A DNA stretch of 64,000 nt from Melampsora larici-populina 98AG31 (GCF_000204055.1 NW_006768801.1:369484-433483); one strand, 5' to 3'. Positions 47,326 through 57,826 are shown, counted from the first letter of the stretch. Numbers and translations: made by a program. Notes: a model not told the origin generated them from the letters alone.

Positions 47326-47528
47326 ATTTTTTGTCGCAAAGTTAATTAACGATCGGTTAAAATTTCCTCATTGGGGAAATTCCAAAATTGGTGAGTTAAA
47401 TAGTTAGCTATTCCCGCGAGTTAACCCTGTTGTAGAGTTATGGGGTTACACAACTGCACCACATGCAGTCACGTGATAGTTGTACAGCTTGTAGTAGATA
47501 TGTTCTCTTCTCCTTGGCGTAAGCTTCC

Positions 47529-47676
47529 ACATCATCAACTGTTGTTGAAGCCAACGTCTCGGAGTAAGAACTGACCCCGCCGCCATCCTATTCGCTATAG
47601 GTAATACATCATCAACTGTAGCGGAAGCCAACGTCTCGGAGTAAGAACTGACCCCGCCGCCGTCCTATTCGCTATA
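47529..47676. repeat. 71-bp subterminal direct repeat, two copies
   Basis: Copies at 47529-47599 and 47606-47676 begin ACATCATCAACTGT and end TATTCGCTATA, differing at a handful of positions. They lie just inside the right TIR, a common place for subterminal transposase-binding repeats. Confidence 0.85.
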
Positions 47677-47701
47677 AACCCGACAATTGCGGATGCTCTT
47701 A

Positions 47702-48130
47702 CCTCTGAAAATAAGGAAATCGGATTGGAGCTCTGAAACCTATCTCCTCCCTCAAAACTCACCCTTTTTGGATTCTGAAAGTGGTTTTGGAATCAGCAGA
47801 TTGAGGACTCTATCTCCATATCTTTTTGGAACAAGTATTTGTTTTTTCTTCATTTTCAAAAACTCAAAATCAATCATTTTCAAAGTCCAAGAGATGATTC
47901 ATGACCCTGAGATTGACCCTTATCAGGCTATATCTTTACAAAACAAAATTCACATTTTTTTTTTGAAAAAATATCATCTCTTAAGTGTACATGTTGAATT
48001 TTGGTGCATGATGGAATACAAAAAGGTCAATGCAGCTCGTGTTGTGAGTATATACTGGGTTGAAACAAATAGAAACAAGAAGAGACCAATGAAAAAATCA
48101 CAAAAAAACAATTTTGACCAAATTTGATGC
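47702..48130. other. Spacer between TIR unit and DDE remnant
   Basis: AT-rich. A 146-codon plus-strand frame at 47687-48127 has no recognisable homology and I do not call it a gene. Confidence 0.35.
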
Positions 48131-49240
48131 TTAGAGATTATGTTCTCGCATCTTGGTAGGATTGACACGTCTGTAAGATGTGTAGGTCTGCGCAGTGGGA
48201 TCAGGTCCCTTTGTCCTTTTCCTGAAAACAATTGTATCAGGTGAATCAAAAAGTACAAGCTGTTCTATTGAAGTAGGATCAAGATGCTTACATGAGGTCA
48301 TCTCGCAATTGATCAACTTTGTCAAAGAACTTTTGTACAGTGATGAGAGGACAGCTGTGTCTTACCTGTTCCCATAAGTTCTTAGATTCCTGTAGAGTAT
48401 TAGCTGTGTGACTGATTTCACAATATTCTAAAGTGAAGTGAAATTCATTATTACACGTCTTGTATCAGTTTGAGTCTTCGAAGAGAAATCAACAAAGTAA
48501 AGAGATATCAGAAAGGGAACAGTGAGCCTTACCTCCCTTAGTATAACACCAAACAAGCTCAATCGGATTCCACTCGCAATGGAACTTGGGTAAGAACATG
48601 CATAGGTGACCCGCTTCTTCAATGACCATCTGAAGCATCGGTCTTTCATTTTTGAAGTCGGATTGATTCATCAATATCTTTGATGTGCAACAATCTGAAA
48701 CACCATCATCTTCTGGTGGATGTTTTTTTTGGTCGAGCAGTCTTCCACAGGAGTTTCCGTGTTTGAATTTTGAATGAGGTGCTCCGCTTGAGTGATTTTG
48801 TCCTTTGAACGACCAGTCTGGCGGCACTTGGCGCACTTTGAGACAAGGGGTTTAAGCTTCTGATCGGCTCGCTGATTGTTGTAGTAGTCCCATAAGCCAC
48901 GCTCCATCAGCACCTGTCGGATACCTTTTGATTTTCCAGCTAGATTCTTATCTGAGTGATCAATTGGGTAGTTCATTGATTGAACCATTCCACGCAGCTC
49001 GATCGGAATGTGGGAATCTTCAGAGGGTATTATTGTGTCTCTAATCTTTGTTTTTGAGCCTCCTGGTTTGAAATTCATGGCTGTGACCCGAAGTGCGTCT
49101 GGTGAAAAAGACTCGTGTGCTGATGAGCAGTCAAAAATGAAGAGAGCTTGACAACTCGGATTGAGGGCTTCAAGATGGGTATTGCCCAAATCTTGACCTG
49201 TTCGATGAGCTGAGTCAAGGTCGAAACCGCTACGCTATGC
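48131..49240 (-). pseudogene. DDE-superfamily transposase fragment
   Basis: C-terminal half of a basidiomycete DDE endonuclease in several exons. It reads ALFIFDCSSAHESFSPDALR, MNFKPGGSKTKIRDTIIPSE, NLAGKSKGIRQVLMERGLWD, KCAKCRQTG, then the catalytic-Glu region LPKFHCEWNPIELVWCYTKG, CPLITVQKFFDKVDQLRDDL, and a last exon ending VNPTKMREHNL. DCSSAH holds the second Asp and NPIELVW the final Glu. The N-terminal half with the first Asp is missing; upstream sequence is non-coding. It is therefore a truncated relic. I cannot assign the DNA-transposon superfamily. Confidence 0.65.
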
Positions 49241-49719
49241 ACAGCAATATCAGGGGTCCAAGATAGTGGAGTGATGGACCACTATCTTAAAGGCCCGATA
49301 CGCACCGCTATCAGGATACACTCACTACAAGAAATGTGTAGAGGTGTGGGTCAATCACTATAGATCACAGCGATATTTAATTGCTACCGCTATCATAGCT
49401 CACACGCGATTTTCTTTAATATGAACAATGAATTATATTAAAAGGCATTTAATAAAATAATTGGTAAAGATGTACAAAAAATCATTAAATAATTGAGTAT
49501 GAGTGAGTGTAGGAATAAAAAAAAGCAAAGAAAAACTGTATTAAGGATAGTTATCAAGTAGAAAATAAGCTAGATGAGAGAGGATAAGAAAATAAAAAAT
49601 AAGAAATTGAGACCTGAATACAAGAGTGAGGAAAAGTGAGGAAAAAAATAAACCAAGCAAAACATTGTCTTAAAGAGAGTCACGAAGCAGAAGGGAAAGT
49701 GAAAAAAATGAGTCTTGAA
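49241..49719. other. Non-coding, with hairpin and CACTA-like terminus
   Basis: A perfect 10-bp hairpin AAGATAGTGG / CCACTATCTT lies at 49260-49288. At 49323 the sequence CACTACAAGAAATG resembles the conserved end of CACTA (CMC/EnSpm) transposons. The motif ACCGCTA recurs at 49226, 49304 and 49386, like subterminal repeats. No matching opposite end was found in the window. Confidence 0.35.
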
Positions 49720-52279
49720 TTATCTTTTATCGATGTTCTCCACCAAGGTGAGAGCCTCCGAAAACTCTCCAGGAACCATAATACCCGATTTGAGCCACTC
49801 CCGAGACGAAGCACATTGCTCGATAGTACGGCTTGCCATAGCCAATCAATCAGACCCACACACATCAGCAGAACCTGAAAAGACCCGTTCACATGAACAT
49901 GTCGTTCCAGAACATCCCAAAAAGTCACGAGCCATGAGGGCAAGGACGGGAAATGCCCCAGAATTGTCCTAAAATGTAAGTAGTCAGAAAGTTTGTTATC
50001 AAACATAAGATGAGATAAGATGATGAAGAAAATGTACCCTCCACCACGACAAAAGCGTTCCACAGGTAAGTGGAAATTTACCTGACAGATAACCTTTGAG
50101 TTCTTGCTCAGTATCATCGTTAGGGCCTGATGCCATCGAAGCAAAAACGTTATACTTGTCATCAGTGACAGTATTATCTTGCTGAACAGTTGAGATTGTT
50201 GTGACTGGATGATCGGCTTGGTATTGATTAGAATAAGATTCCAACTTCTGATCAATAATTCTCTGAATACGAGTCACTTGAGATGGATGATGAAGTTCAA
50301 AGAACTTCATCCAGAGTCGAGGGTTAAGGACGGTTGCGACTACAATGGCATCACATTCAAGAGCCTCCGATTCGTAATGTTGCAGGCGACTAATCATGTT
50401 GGACGTCAATTTGTGAAGGCTGGTGTATGGTGTATGAGCATTCAGTTTTTCAAGGGAAGTCCTGACACGATGATAGTCGAGTAGAACAATTGCTGCTGTG
50501 GAATGATTACCCTCGATTCTTGAGGTAGCTAAAACAATAACCTAGCCAAGTTGAAGTCTTGTTCAGTAGACAATTCTTAAACGGAAGGCATGAGGGAGAT
50601 CAAAATACTCACTTCCATGACCTCATTCAAAGTGGATGCACATAGCCATTCGCTTTTTGAGATTGATATTTCTTGGAAATACCCTTCCTGATCATTTGCT
50701 AACATCTGATTTATCACCTGTAAGTGAGGTTGATTCTTAGTGATATCCAAACCCAGCGGACAAACAAAAATAGAAAACTTACCTCAGCTCCATCTACCAT
50801 GATCGATCGGCTCTGGTGCAGGCCGTTCCATTTGCTGGACGCACCAAGGATAGGACAACACAAAGTCTTACCCAACTCCTTAGCATGGTTGCGGAATTCC
50901 AGACGACGAGATGGACGGCGAGCAATCAGTCGGCTTACTTGATCGATCTACAGGGATTGAAATCAGTAATCAGATGAAGAAAGTTGTTAAGAGTATGAAG
51001 CAAGCTTACCTTCTTGATTGCTTGAATAACTAGGTCGGGCCGGCTTCTTGTTGAACCAGGTACGAGAGCAGGTAAATGAGAGAATTGGTCATTTTCGTCA
51101 CCGTCACTGTCAGATTCACAGTTGCAATTCTTAGAATTGCTAGCGTCTGAATCTTCGGTTTCATCTTCTTCTTCAACTTGCATTGCATTGGTTTCATCGA
51201 TAAGAGTGATGGAGGGGGTGGGAATGTTGAAAAGAGGCTGGGTTGTTGGCTTGGTGTGGCCGGGATCAAGACCAATCGAGGCTAGACCATGCTTGACAAG
51301 GAGGGCTAGCTTGTGAGCATAGCAACGAATCTGCATATGTCCTGCTGGCCAGTCAACACTTGGGGTAGCCTCTTGAAACATCCTCTGTAGTTCATAAGCA
51401 AGGGTGTGGTTGTTGGAGCCCGAATCGGTGGTTTGGGCTAACATGTAGATAAACAAAGCATATCAGGTTTAAGATCAAAGGTAATAATAGAAAAAGATTA
51501 AAAAAACTTATCTTATTATATAGACCATGCTTGATGAGAAATTGAGCTACAGGTCGTGCAAGTAAGACACCGGCATGGTTCCACGCGGCCAGCTTTAAAC
51601 TAAGATGAACTGTCCGAAACTCCCATTGATCATCAATGAATGTGACATTCATTCCGATAAACGCATACCAGCTCCGACGGGTGGTCCAACCATCATGAAT
51701 CAGGCAGAACTTGCTAGAATTGTTCTACATAAAGACAAAGACCAAAAAAGAAGAAATTGTATTATAAAATCAAAATAGTGAAACAGAGGCAAAAGATTAA
51801 GAAAGACATACCATGATCGTTTCCAGAACGTTCTGTTGCAATCCAGCATAAAGCCGTTTAGAAGCATTTGCTGCCCATACTGATGATCTAAGAGCTGCTG
51901 AAACGTGTGCTAATCGGAACGCTGCTCGCAGGGAATTGTCTTGAAACCAAGCCCACGGTAGCGCTTGACGAATCACCCAAATGACACACATGAGGTTGAG
52001 AAGATCAACACTAAACTTATCCTTGGAAACAAAGTGATTGAGGGTTCCTGAAGTTTGTCCTTGCAACAATCTCTGCAGCTCCTCCCACGAGGGCGGAAGA
52101 TCCATACCAGCAGCTATGACTTGGGATCGCCTGGGGCAAGGTGGTCGTCCTTTGCTTCCATCTTGATGACCGTACAAGTTATAATAGCTAGTCAAACCTT
52201 TGAGGAATCGGACGCGGCACCATCGGCACCTGTAAAGACGTGGATCACCAGAGGTCTGGGAGAAAGAAATCAGTATTAA

Positions 52280-52523
52280 ATGACAGCTTCCCACCAAAGG
52301 GACGACGTGGTAAGGATTTCTATCGTCACTAAGGGGGGTAAGATTCGACTAGGTGCACCTGTAACTTTACACACACGACAAGTCGAGGGAGGCAAAGATA
52401 CAGAGAGGGGAGAGGAAAAATTTCTCCTCCATCTCGAATATTCCTCTCCCGCACCTTTAGTCGAATAATTGAGCATTCACGCTCTTCAAGAAGGTTAAAC
52501 ATTCATAGTTTAACTTTTTCGCA
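52280..52523 (+). repeat. Ngaro split repeat A1
   Basis: 244 bp from ATGACAGCTTCCCACC to TAACTTTTTCGCA, identical by eye to A2 at 58115-58358. Its 3' part has two small hairpins: GAGC/GCTC, and GTTAAAC / GTTTAAC around 52493-52514. The 62-codon frame inside it is a by-product of the repeat. Confidence 0.92.
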
Positions 52524-52680
52524 TCGACAAAAGAAGACATACAAGATTAGAAATTGATAACACCTTGAATTTCCAGAACTCTCAGACACATTCTCCATTA
52601 CCCCTTAATTTTCCCTGAATATACAATCTCAAATATCACTTTCTCCTCTTCTTCCCGAATCCACAAGACCAAAACGAAGA

Positions 52681-54431
52681 ATGGACAGCGAAGAATTTCA
52701 AAATCAAATTGACGAAGCACTAAGGAGAGAAGGGACAGAAGGAAAAGGAAAAGAAGTGGAGAAATCAGAGGAGGAAAGAGAAGATGGAGCAGGAGAAACA
52801 AGAAGGAATCAAGACGATCAACACACCAAAGAAAGTCAAAAAGTAGACGAAAACCCACCACAAACAACGCCGGCAATACTTAAATCGGTCCCGACGAGAC
52901 AGTCGAAAAGGAAAGCGGCACCGCCCAAGCCTTTTCCCCCACCGGCCACCAGCACATCTAAGCTAATCGGCCCAATCAAAATCAAGAAAGTGAAACCAAA
53001 TGAGGAAGCAAGCAAGAGCAAGATTTCAAAGGCCACTAAAACCGGCTCCAACAAACCATCAGCCAGCAACAAACCAGCAGCTGACGACACACAAGCGGCT
53101 AAACCTCAGGCAGCAAAACCGAGTCGACCTCCCCCTGTGGAACAACAAATCGAGTATGATCAGCAAGTCGGATCATCGAGTGAAGAAGAAGACGATCAAC
53201 AAGTTAGAAGTGGGAGATTATGGGAAGATACCAAAAGAAGTGATGAACGCCCAGCCATGAGAACGGTGGGTGGAATAACACTTGGTGACCCGGTTGAACG
53301 TTAGTTGCAACAAAATTTCCTATCTTAAACCCCCCCAACCTATTCCAATTCTTCCATAAAGGAAATGCCTCTGAAGGAGATGAAAAGAAAATGAACCCAA
53401 ATATGTCACACAGGACGAAGGGAGGGAAGACATAGTCAAAAATCTATACGTAGATAACCCCACACAAAGGAAATTCTTTTCCAAAAAAAAAAAAAAAAGA
53501 AAGAGAGGACAAAGAAGAATAAGAACTAACTTCAAATGCCCCTTTTGGAAATCCCCTCACAGGTGAACAAGTCGAAACACAGACAATTGTAGAAACACCC
53601 TACATGGATAGCGTAACTCAACGTCTTGACGAGCAAATGGAGGCTGCGTTCACCGCGGGAGATCAAACAACTTATGATCGACTAGCAAAAGACAAAGAAG
53701 AATGGTTAGCTTTCAAAGGGAAGAAAGACAACCCGAGCACGAACGCAGGCGAGAAAAGCACCAAGTCCTTGACAGAGAAGAAAACGATGAAAGTCCAAAA
53801 AGGGGAGATGCTCAGTCAACATCTAAATGCACTCTCACCTTATTGGGATACCGCCATGAAAGAATTTAACCGGTATATCCCGCTATCCATCTTTGACCCC
53901 AATTGGCTACGCCAAGATATAGCATTTGTCTCGAACAAAACGTCTAGAACCAAGACAAAAGACGCTGACTCAGCATCGTATAACGGATACCCAATCCCCA
54001 ACGAGTGGAGAACCACAGTAGCTCAATGGCATCGCCAAAAAGAACTCTTTCTTCAATATCTCGAACGGTACAAACAGTTTGAAGTCCTACCGGTAATGAA
54101 AGAACACTTCGCCAATGTCTTGAAGATCCAAGACCAAAATGATGGTTGCTGGGTACAGGCATATCGGTACGATCTGATGATGCGCCAAACATACCTAGTT
54201 TTCAAGATTGGAGAAGATGGAACGGCAATGGCAGATATCGGTGTGCGCAACCCGACGATCGAAAGACTTGCAGAAAGAGAAACCCTGAGAAGGAACGACG
54301 ATATGTTCCTAGATAACCCGTACGCCTTAACGGGGACCAAGTGCTTTATTGATCCATTAGATGGAACAAACTGGCAAGGCAGGAATACGAAGTGGGATGA
54401 CCCAAGTCGAACGGATCCGAAAGATGACTGA
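52681..54431 (+). CDS. Ngaro ORF1 (Gag-like), one intron
   Basis: Exon 1 is 52681-53299 (MDSEEFQNQIDEALRREGTE, Lys/Glu-rich, then a basic Pro/Ala region with SKSKISKATKTGSNK-like composition). Exon 2 is 53563-54431. The intron 53300-53562 has donor GTTAGT, a CTAAC branch motif at 53526-53530 and a CTCACAG acceptor. Joining restores DPVE-R-EQVETQTIVETPYMDS in frame. Without splicing the frame ends in TAG-like sequence after PVER. Exon 2 contains a helical acidic part and the conserved block FDPNWLRQDIAFVSNKTS ... YNGYPIPNEWRTTVAQWH ... VQAYRYDLMMRQTYLVFKIG, also present in the older copy at 42.1-42.8 kb. It ends with TGA at 54429-54431 in the same frame as RT. The role as a nucleocapsid is inferred from position. 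Confidence 0.82.
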
Positions 54432-56546
54432 CTAGAGACAATCAGATCAAGTCAATCAGTTAGATCAACCTTGTGGTCACAAAGTCGATACGACCCACAT
54501 GAAAACCCAAACGCTTACAACACAACACCACAAGTGTATCACCATTTCAATCAACTGTCCACATCCAATCCCCAAACCTACTTCCAACCGCATGTAGTAG
54601 ACAACTCTCGGGCAAACATCAACCCAAATTTTAAAGGGAAACGGGAAAACTTTAACCCAAACTACAAGAAGGACACGGGTAGAGGCGGTAGAGGAGGAGC
54701 CAAGAGAGGAAGCTGGGGGAGACCACAAGGAGAAGGTGAAAGTGGTGGACCGGTCGCGTCCAGTTCCCAAACGCGCCCGAATGCTGCAGGAGAAGGGAGC
54801 CAAAAGAACCTAAGTTCCCAAGTCCTAGCGGAAGATGTGGACGGAATAGACCCAGATGAGCTTGCAAGTGACAATGAAAGCAAAGGAATCAGGCGGACAA
54901 ACCTCGAGCCAAGAGGGAGATGGCCAGTCAAGGCAGAGTGCGAACTCAACATCGACAAGTGGGAAGCCTTGATGAGAGAATTCGAGATGATAGAAGAATG
55001 GGGAGATGTATTGGTCAGTCAAAGGGAAGGCTTTGATCAAGGGATCCCCGAGCATACTATAGAAGGCCTGCAATGGTTCACACCGCCCAACCAGAAATCA
55101 GCACTCCTGGTGAAAGACAAGATAGAAGCGACAATAAAAAGAGAACACGCAGAAGGCAAACTATTTGGGCCGTTCACACACGAAGAAGTGGAGAAACACT
55201 TTGGCTTCTTTCGATCAAACCCGATGGGGAGTGTTACAAACAACGATGGAACATTCAGAATGATAAGCAATCTGTCATATCCAAAGCACGGAACAGATAT
55301 CCCCTCCGTCAACTCTTTTGTAGACAAAGACGAGTTTATAACAACCTGGGACGACTTCAAATTCCTAGCAAACTTCCTACGAAACACGGACAAGAAGTGG
55401 CAATTAGCGCTGTTCGACTGGCTTAAAGCCTATCGCCAAATACCAACCCACCCCTCGCAATGGAAATATCTCTTGATTCTGGATTTTCTGAATAGGCTCT
55501 GGGTGGACACAAGGGTCGGATTTGGAGGCGTTGCAGGCTGCGGAACCTTTGGAAGAGCCGCTGATGTTTGGAAGGAAATCATGCAGAAAGCCATTGGAAT
55601 TCCAAAAATTTTTCGATGGGTCGATGATAACCTGATTGTGAAAGAACTAGGTTCACCGATTCGAATGGAGTCAGTGCTCGAGTTGAGTTCATACATGGGT
55701 GTAAAGACAAATCTTACCAAATACTCCAATTTTGCCGACGAACAAAAATATCTCGGCTTTATATGGAATGGACGAGAGAAAACTGTTAGACTTCCAGTAG
55801 AAAAACTAGAAATGAGAATCAGACAAGTCCAAGCCTTACTTAATGGTGAGAAGTGGAAAAAGAAACCAGTGGAGAAACTCGTCGGCCAACTCTGTCATAT
55901 CACCTACATTATGCCAGATATGAAATGCTACATGAAAGAACTGTATGGTTGGGAAGGAGCGTGGAGAAACAGCGAAGCAAGACGAGGAATCACAGAGTCA
56001 GTAAGAGACGACCTCGAGGAATGGCTTCAAGTACTCACCACTTTCGAACACATGCGCATCATACCTTACCTTGAACCAGAGGACATAAAGTGGGTCGGGG
56101 ACGCCTCGACGTCTTACAGGATCGGTGTGCTGATAGGAGCACACTGGGCGAGGTTCAAGCTAATACCAGGTTGGGATGACGTCAGAGATGACGGCATCAA
56201 ACGCAATATAGCATGGATGGAGACAGTCGCAGTTCGTTTAGGCCTCCTGGTAGTGCTGAAAATGAAAGAGTTCAAGGGGAAGTGTTTCATCGTATGGACC
56301 GATAATACAACGACTGAAGCGGCCATCCGAAACACCCGGTCTAAAGACCAAGCGGTGAATAATGAATGGAAAAGAATACAAAAATTATTAACCACCAACC
56401 ACTGCTCGATAAAACAACACAGAGTTACCTCAGGCGACAACGACGCCGACGCGCTTTCGAGAGGTCTCGAGACCGACTTGAATCCCCACGACGAAGTCAT
56501 TATCCAACTACCTGAAGACTTGTCGACCTTCCTAGAGCAAAAATGA
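54432..56546 (+). CDS. Ngaro reverse transcriptase / RNase H
   Basis: Open from the codon after the Gag stop to TGA at 56544-56546. It starts with no nearby ATG, so it is probably made as a Gag fusion by readthrough. The N-terminal part is Asn/Gly-rich and basic (FNPNYKKDTGRGGRGGAKRG). RT: WFTPPNQKSALLVKDKIEAT, NPMGSVTNNDGTFRMISNLS, ALFDWLKAYRQIPTHPSQWK, FGGVAGCGTFGRAADVWKEI, and the catalytic RWVDDNLIVKEL with VDD in the YADD position. RNase H: DIKWVGDASTSYRIGVLIGA, VWTDNTTTEAAIRN, and SGDNDADALSRG. No stops or shifts occur in the 705 codons. The stop overlaps the recombinase start as ATGA. Confidence 0.88.
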   Translation, partial: LETIRSSQSVRSTLWSQSRYDPHENPNAYNTTPQVYHHFNQLSTSNPQTYFQPHVVDNSRANINPNFKGKRENFNPNYKKDTGRGGRGGAKRGSWGRPQGEGESGGPVASSSQTRPNAAGEGSQKNLSSQVLAEDVDGIDPDELASDNESKGIRRTNLEPRGRWPVKAECELNIDKWEALMREFEMIEEWGDVLVSQREGFDQGIPEHTIEGLQWFTPPNQKSALLVKDKIEATIKREHAEGKLFGPFTHEEVEKHFGFFRSNPMGSVTNNDGTFRMISNLSYPKHGTDIPSVNSFVDKDEFITTWDDFKFLANFLRNTDKKWQLALFDWLKAYRQIPTHPSQWKYLLILDFLNRLWVDTRVGFGGVAGCGTFGRAADVWKEIMQKAIGIPKIFRWVDDNLIVKELGSPIRMESVLELSSYMGVKTNLTKYSNFADEQKYLGFIWNGREKTVRLPVEKLEMRIRQVQALLNGEKWKKKPVEKLVGQLCHITYIMPDMKCYMKELYGWEGAWRNSEARRGITESVRDDLEEWLQVLTTFEHMRIIPYLEPEDIKWVGDASTSYRIGVLIGAHWARFKLIPGWDDVRDDGIKRNIAWMETVAVRLGLLVVLKMKEFKGKCFIVWTDNTTTEAAIRNTRSKDQAVNNEWKRIQKLLTTNHCSIKQHRVTSGDNDADALSRGLETDLNPHDEVIIQLPEDLSTFLEQK

Positions 56547-57619
56547 ATGCAGAAAATCTAAAGAAAATAAACAACTTCATCAGCAATCAAGATGGCGTTG
56601 TAACACTAGATAAGAACCCAGTACAGAGGTTGATGATATTTGGAGGTAGTTGGTCCAAAGACACTCTGATCCAGTACAACTCGGCGATAACAAAATTTAT
56701 GGTCTTTGGCGGACAAGAAGGAAAGGAAAGAAACCAAATCTTACCAGCAAGCGCAGACCTAGTCCTTGGATTCATCGAATGGGCCGCTCCCAAAATCGAA
56801 GGCGAACCACGAACGAATCATGAGATCAAACCCTCAACGATCGAAGCGTACCTTTCCGGCCTGAGGGCCTGGCACCTGTTCCACCGCCTGACTTTCCCGG
56901 ATATAGATCAAAGAGAGATTAACTTGGCTATGAAGGCAGCCAAACTCCTAGACGCGAAAGGAGAGAATCGGCCTCAGAAGCGCCCTGTACAAATCCTACA
57001 CCTAGTGAGCCTGCTGAAAAATCTACCGAGAAAGGACGGGGCAGCTGAACTAGCAGTTACAATAGCCCTAGTTGCATTCTGGGGAATGGCACACATGGGA
57101 GAACTCACCACTTTACGAGACTCGAGAGTTATACTAATCGACGACGTGAAAATATCTCCAGACGAGCAAATAATGTCCTTGGCACTGAGAGAAACCAAAA
57201 CGGCGAAACCCGGAGAAGTGCAGTTCCTTAATTTGAGAAGACATCAATCGCTTCTATGCCCTGTCGCAGCAATTGAACGACTGTTGAAGAAACACGTAGA
57301 AAGTGGCTCATATGCAGATAATCCTCTCTTTACCTACGATCATGAAACAGGGAACGGAGGAACAAGATTAACAAAAGGAGGAGTGATGTCAATCTTGAGG
57401 AACCTATGGAAGAAAGACGGATACGAGCAACTTACCGGCCATTCTTTCCGCGTAGGAGGCGCATCGTTCTTATGGAACGAAGGCCTTCCTCTACCTCAGA
57501 TAATCGAAAAGGGACGTTGGAAGTCAAAAGCATACGAGAGATATTTGAGGAAATTCACCGAAGACGAGATTGAGGTCAATAGGAGTTGGTTAGCAAAGAT
57601 GGAATTAAAAAGAAAATAA
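56543..57619 (+). CDS. Ngaro tyrosine recombinase
   Basis: 358 residues from ATG 56543, overlapping the RT stop by 4 nt. An N-terminal SAM-like DNA-binding part (SKDTLIQYNSAITKFMVFGG, YLSGLRAWHLFHRLTFPD) is followed by the catalytic domain. HxxR is present in LTGHSFRVGGASFLWNEG and the Tyr nucleophile in GRWKSKAYERYLRKFT. The first catalytic Arg expected in FWGMA-R is His here (FWGMAHMGEL, codon 57092-57094); the older copy has Arg at this place. It would integrate the closed-circular cDNA. Whether the His substitution kills the enzyme is unknown, but in this enzyme family that Arg contacts the scissile phosphate. Confidence 0.88.
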   Translation: MNAENLKKINNFISNQDGVVTLDKNPVQRLMIFGGSWSKDTLIQYNSAITKFMVFGGQEGKERNQILPASADLVLGFIEWAAPKIEGEPRTNHEIKPSTIEAYLSGLRAWHLFHRLTFPDIDQREINLAMKAAKLLDAKGENRPQKRPVQILHLVSLLKNLPRKDGAAELAVTIALVAFWGMAHMGELTTLRDSRVILIDDVKISPDEQIMSLALRETKTAKPGEVQFLNLRRHQSLLCPVAAIERLLKKHVESGSYADNPLFTYDHETGNGGTRLTKGGVMSILRNLWKKDGYEQLTGHSFRVGGASFLWNEGLPLPQIIEKGRWKSKAYERYLRKFTEDEIEVNRSWLAKMELKRK

Positions 57620-57826
57620 AAGATCTAAATTACATGAACATGCAATAGAAGTGTAATACACAATTAGAGTTTGCAGAGGAGCGAGAAGAACAATTAAAGT
57701 TTGCCCCACCAAATATGTAAGGGGGGAATACAGGGGAGTCAACATGCGTCCAGCTGTACAAGCCTTGAGGCACCTACAAGAAAAGGTCCTAGTGAGCTCG
57801 GGGCTCTCCAATGCCCCAAGGCAAGG

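Larger units (their letters stand above)
40344..47701. mobile_element. PIF/Harbinger-like TIR unit enclosing a retrotransposon
   Basis: Perfect 16-bp terminal inverted repeats, GAGCATCCGCAATTGT at 40347-40362 and its reverse complement at 47683-47698. They are flanked by TTA at 40344-40346 and TTA at 47699-47701, the 3-bp duplication typical of PIF/Harbinger. The 7352-bp interior has no Harbinger transposase. Instead it contains a decayed Ngaro-like retrotransposon between two non-coding arms (about 40363-40700 and about 46750-47682). The most economical reading is a non-autonomous TIR element into which the retrotransposon inserted. Confidence 0.7.

Noticed and set aside
47687..48127. 146-codon plus-strand frame as a gene
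   Set aside because: It begins inside the right TIR of the Harbinger-like unit, has no recognisable domain and biased AT-rich composition.
52280..52468. 62-codon frame repeated exactly at 58115-58303
   Set aside because: Both lie in the A split repeats of the Ngaro element; the identity reflects the DNA repeat, not a conserved protein.
54414..54560. Separate RT start at TTG 54471
   Set aside because: The frame is continuous with Gag except for one TGA, and no ATG lies near the start, so a fusion by readthrough is more plausible than a TTG start.
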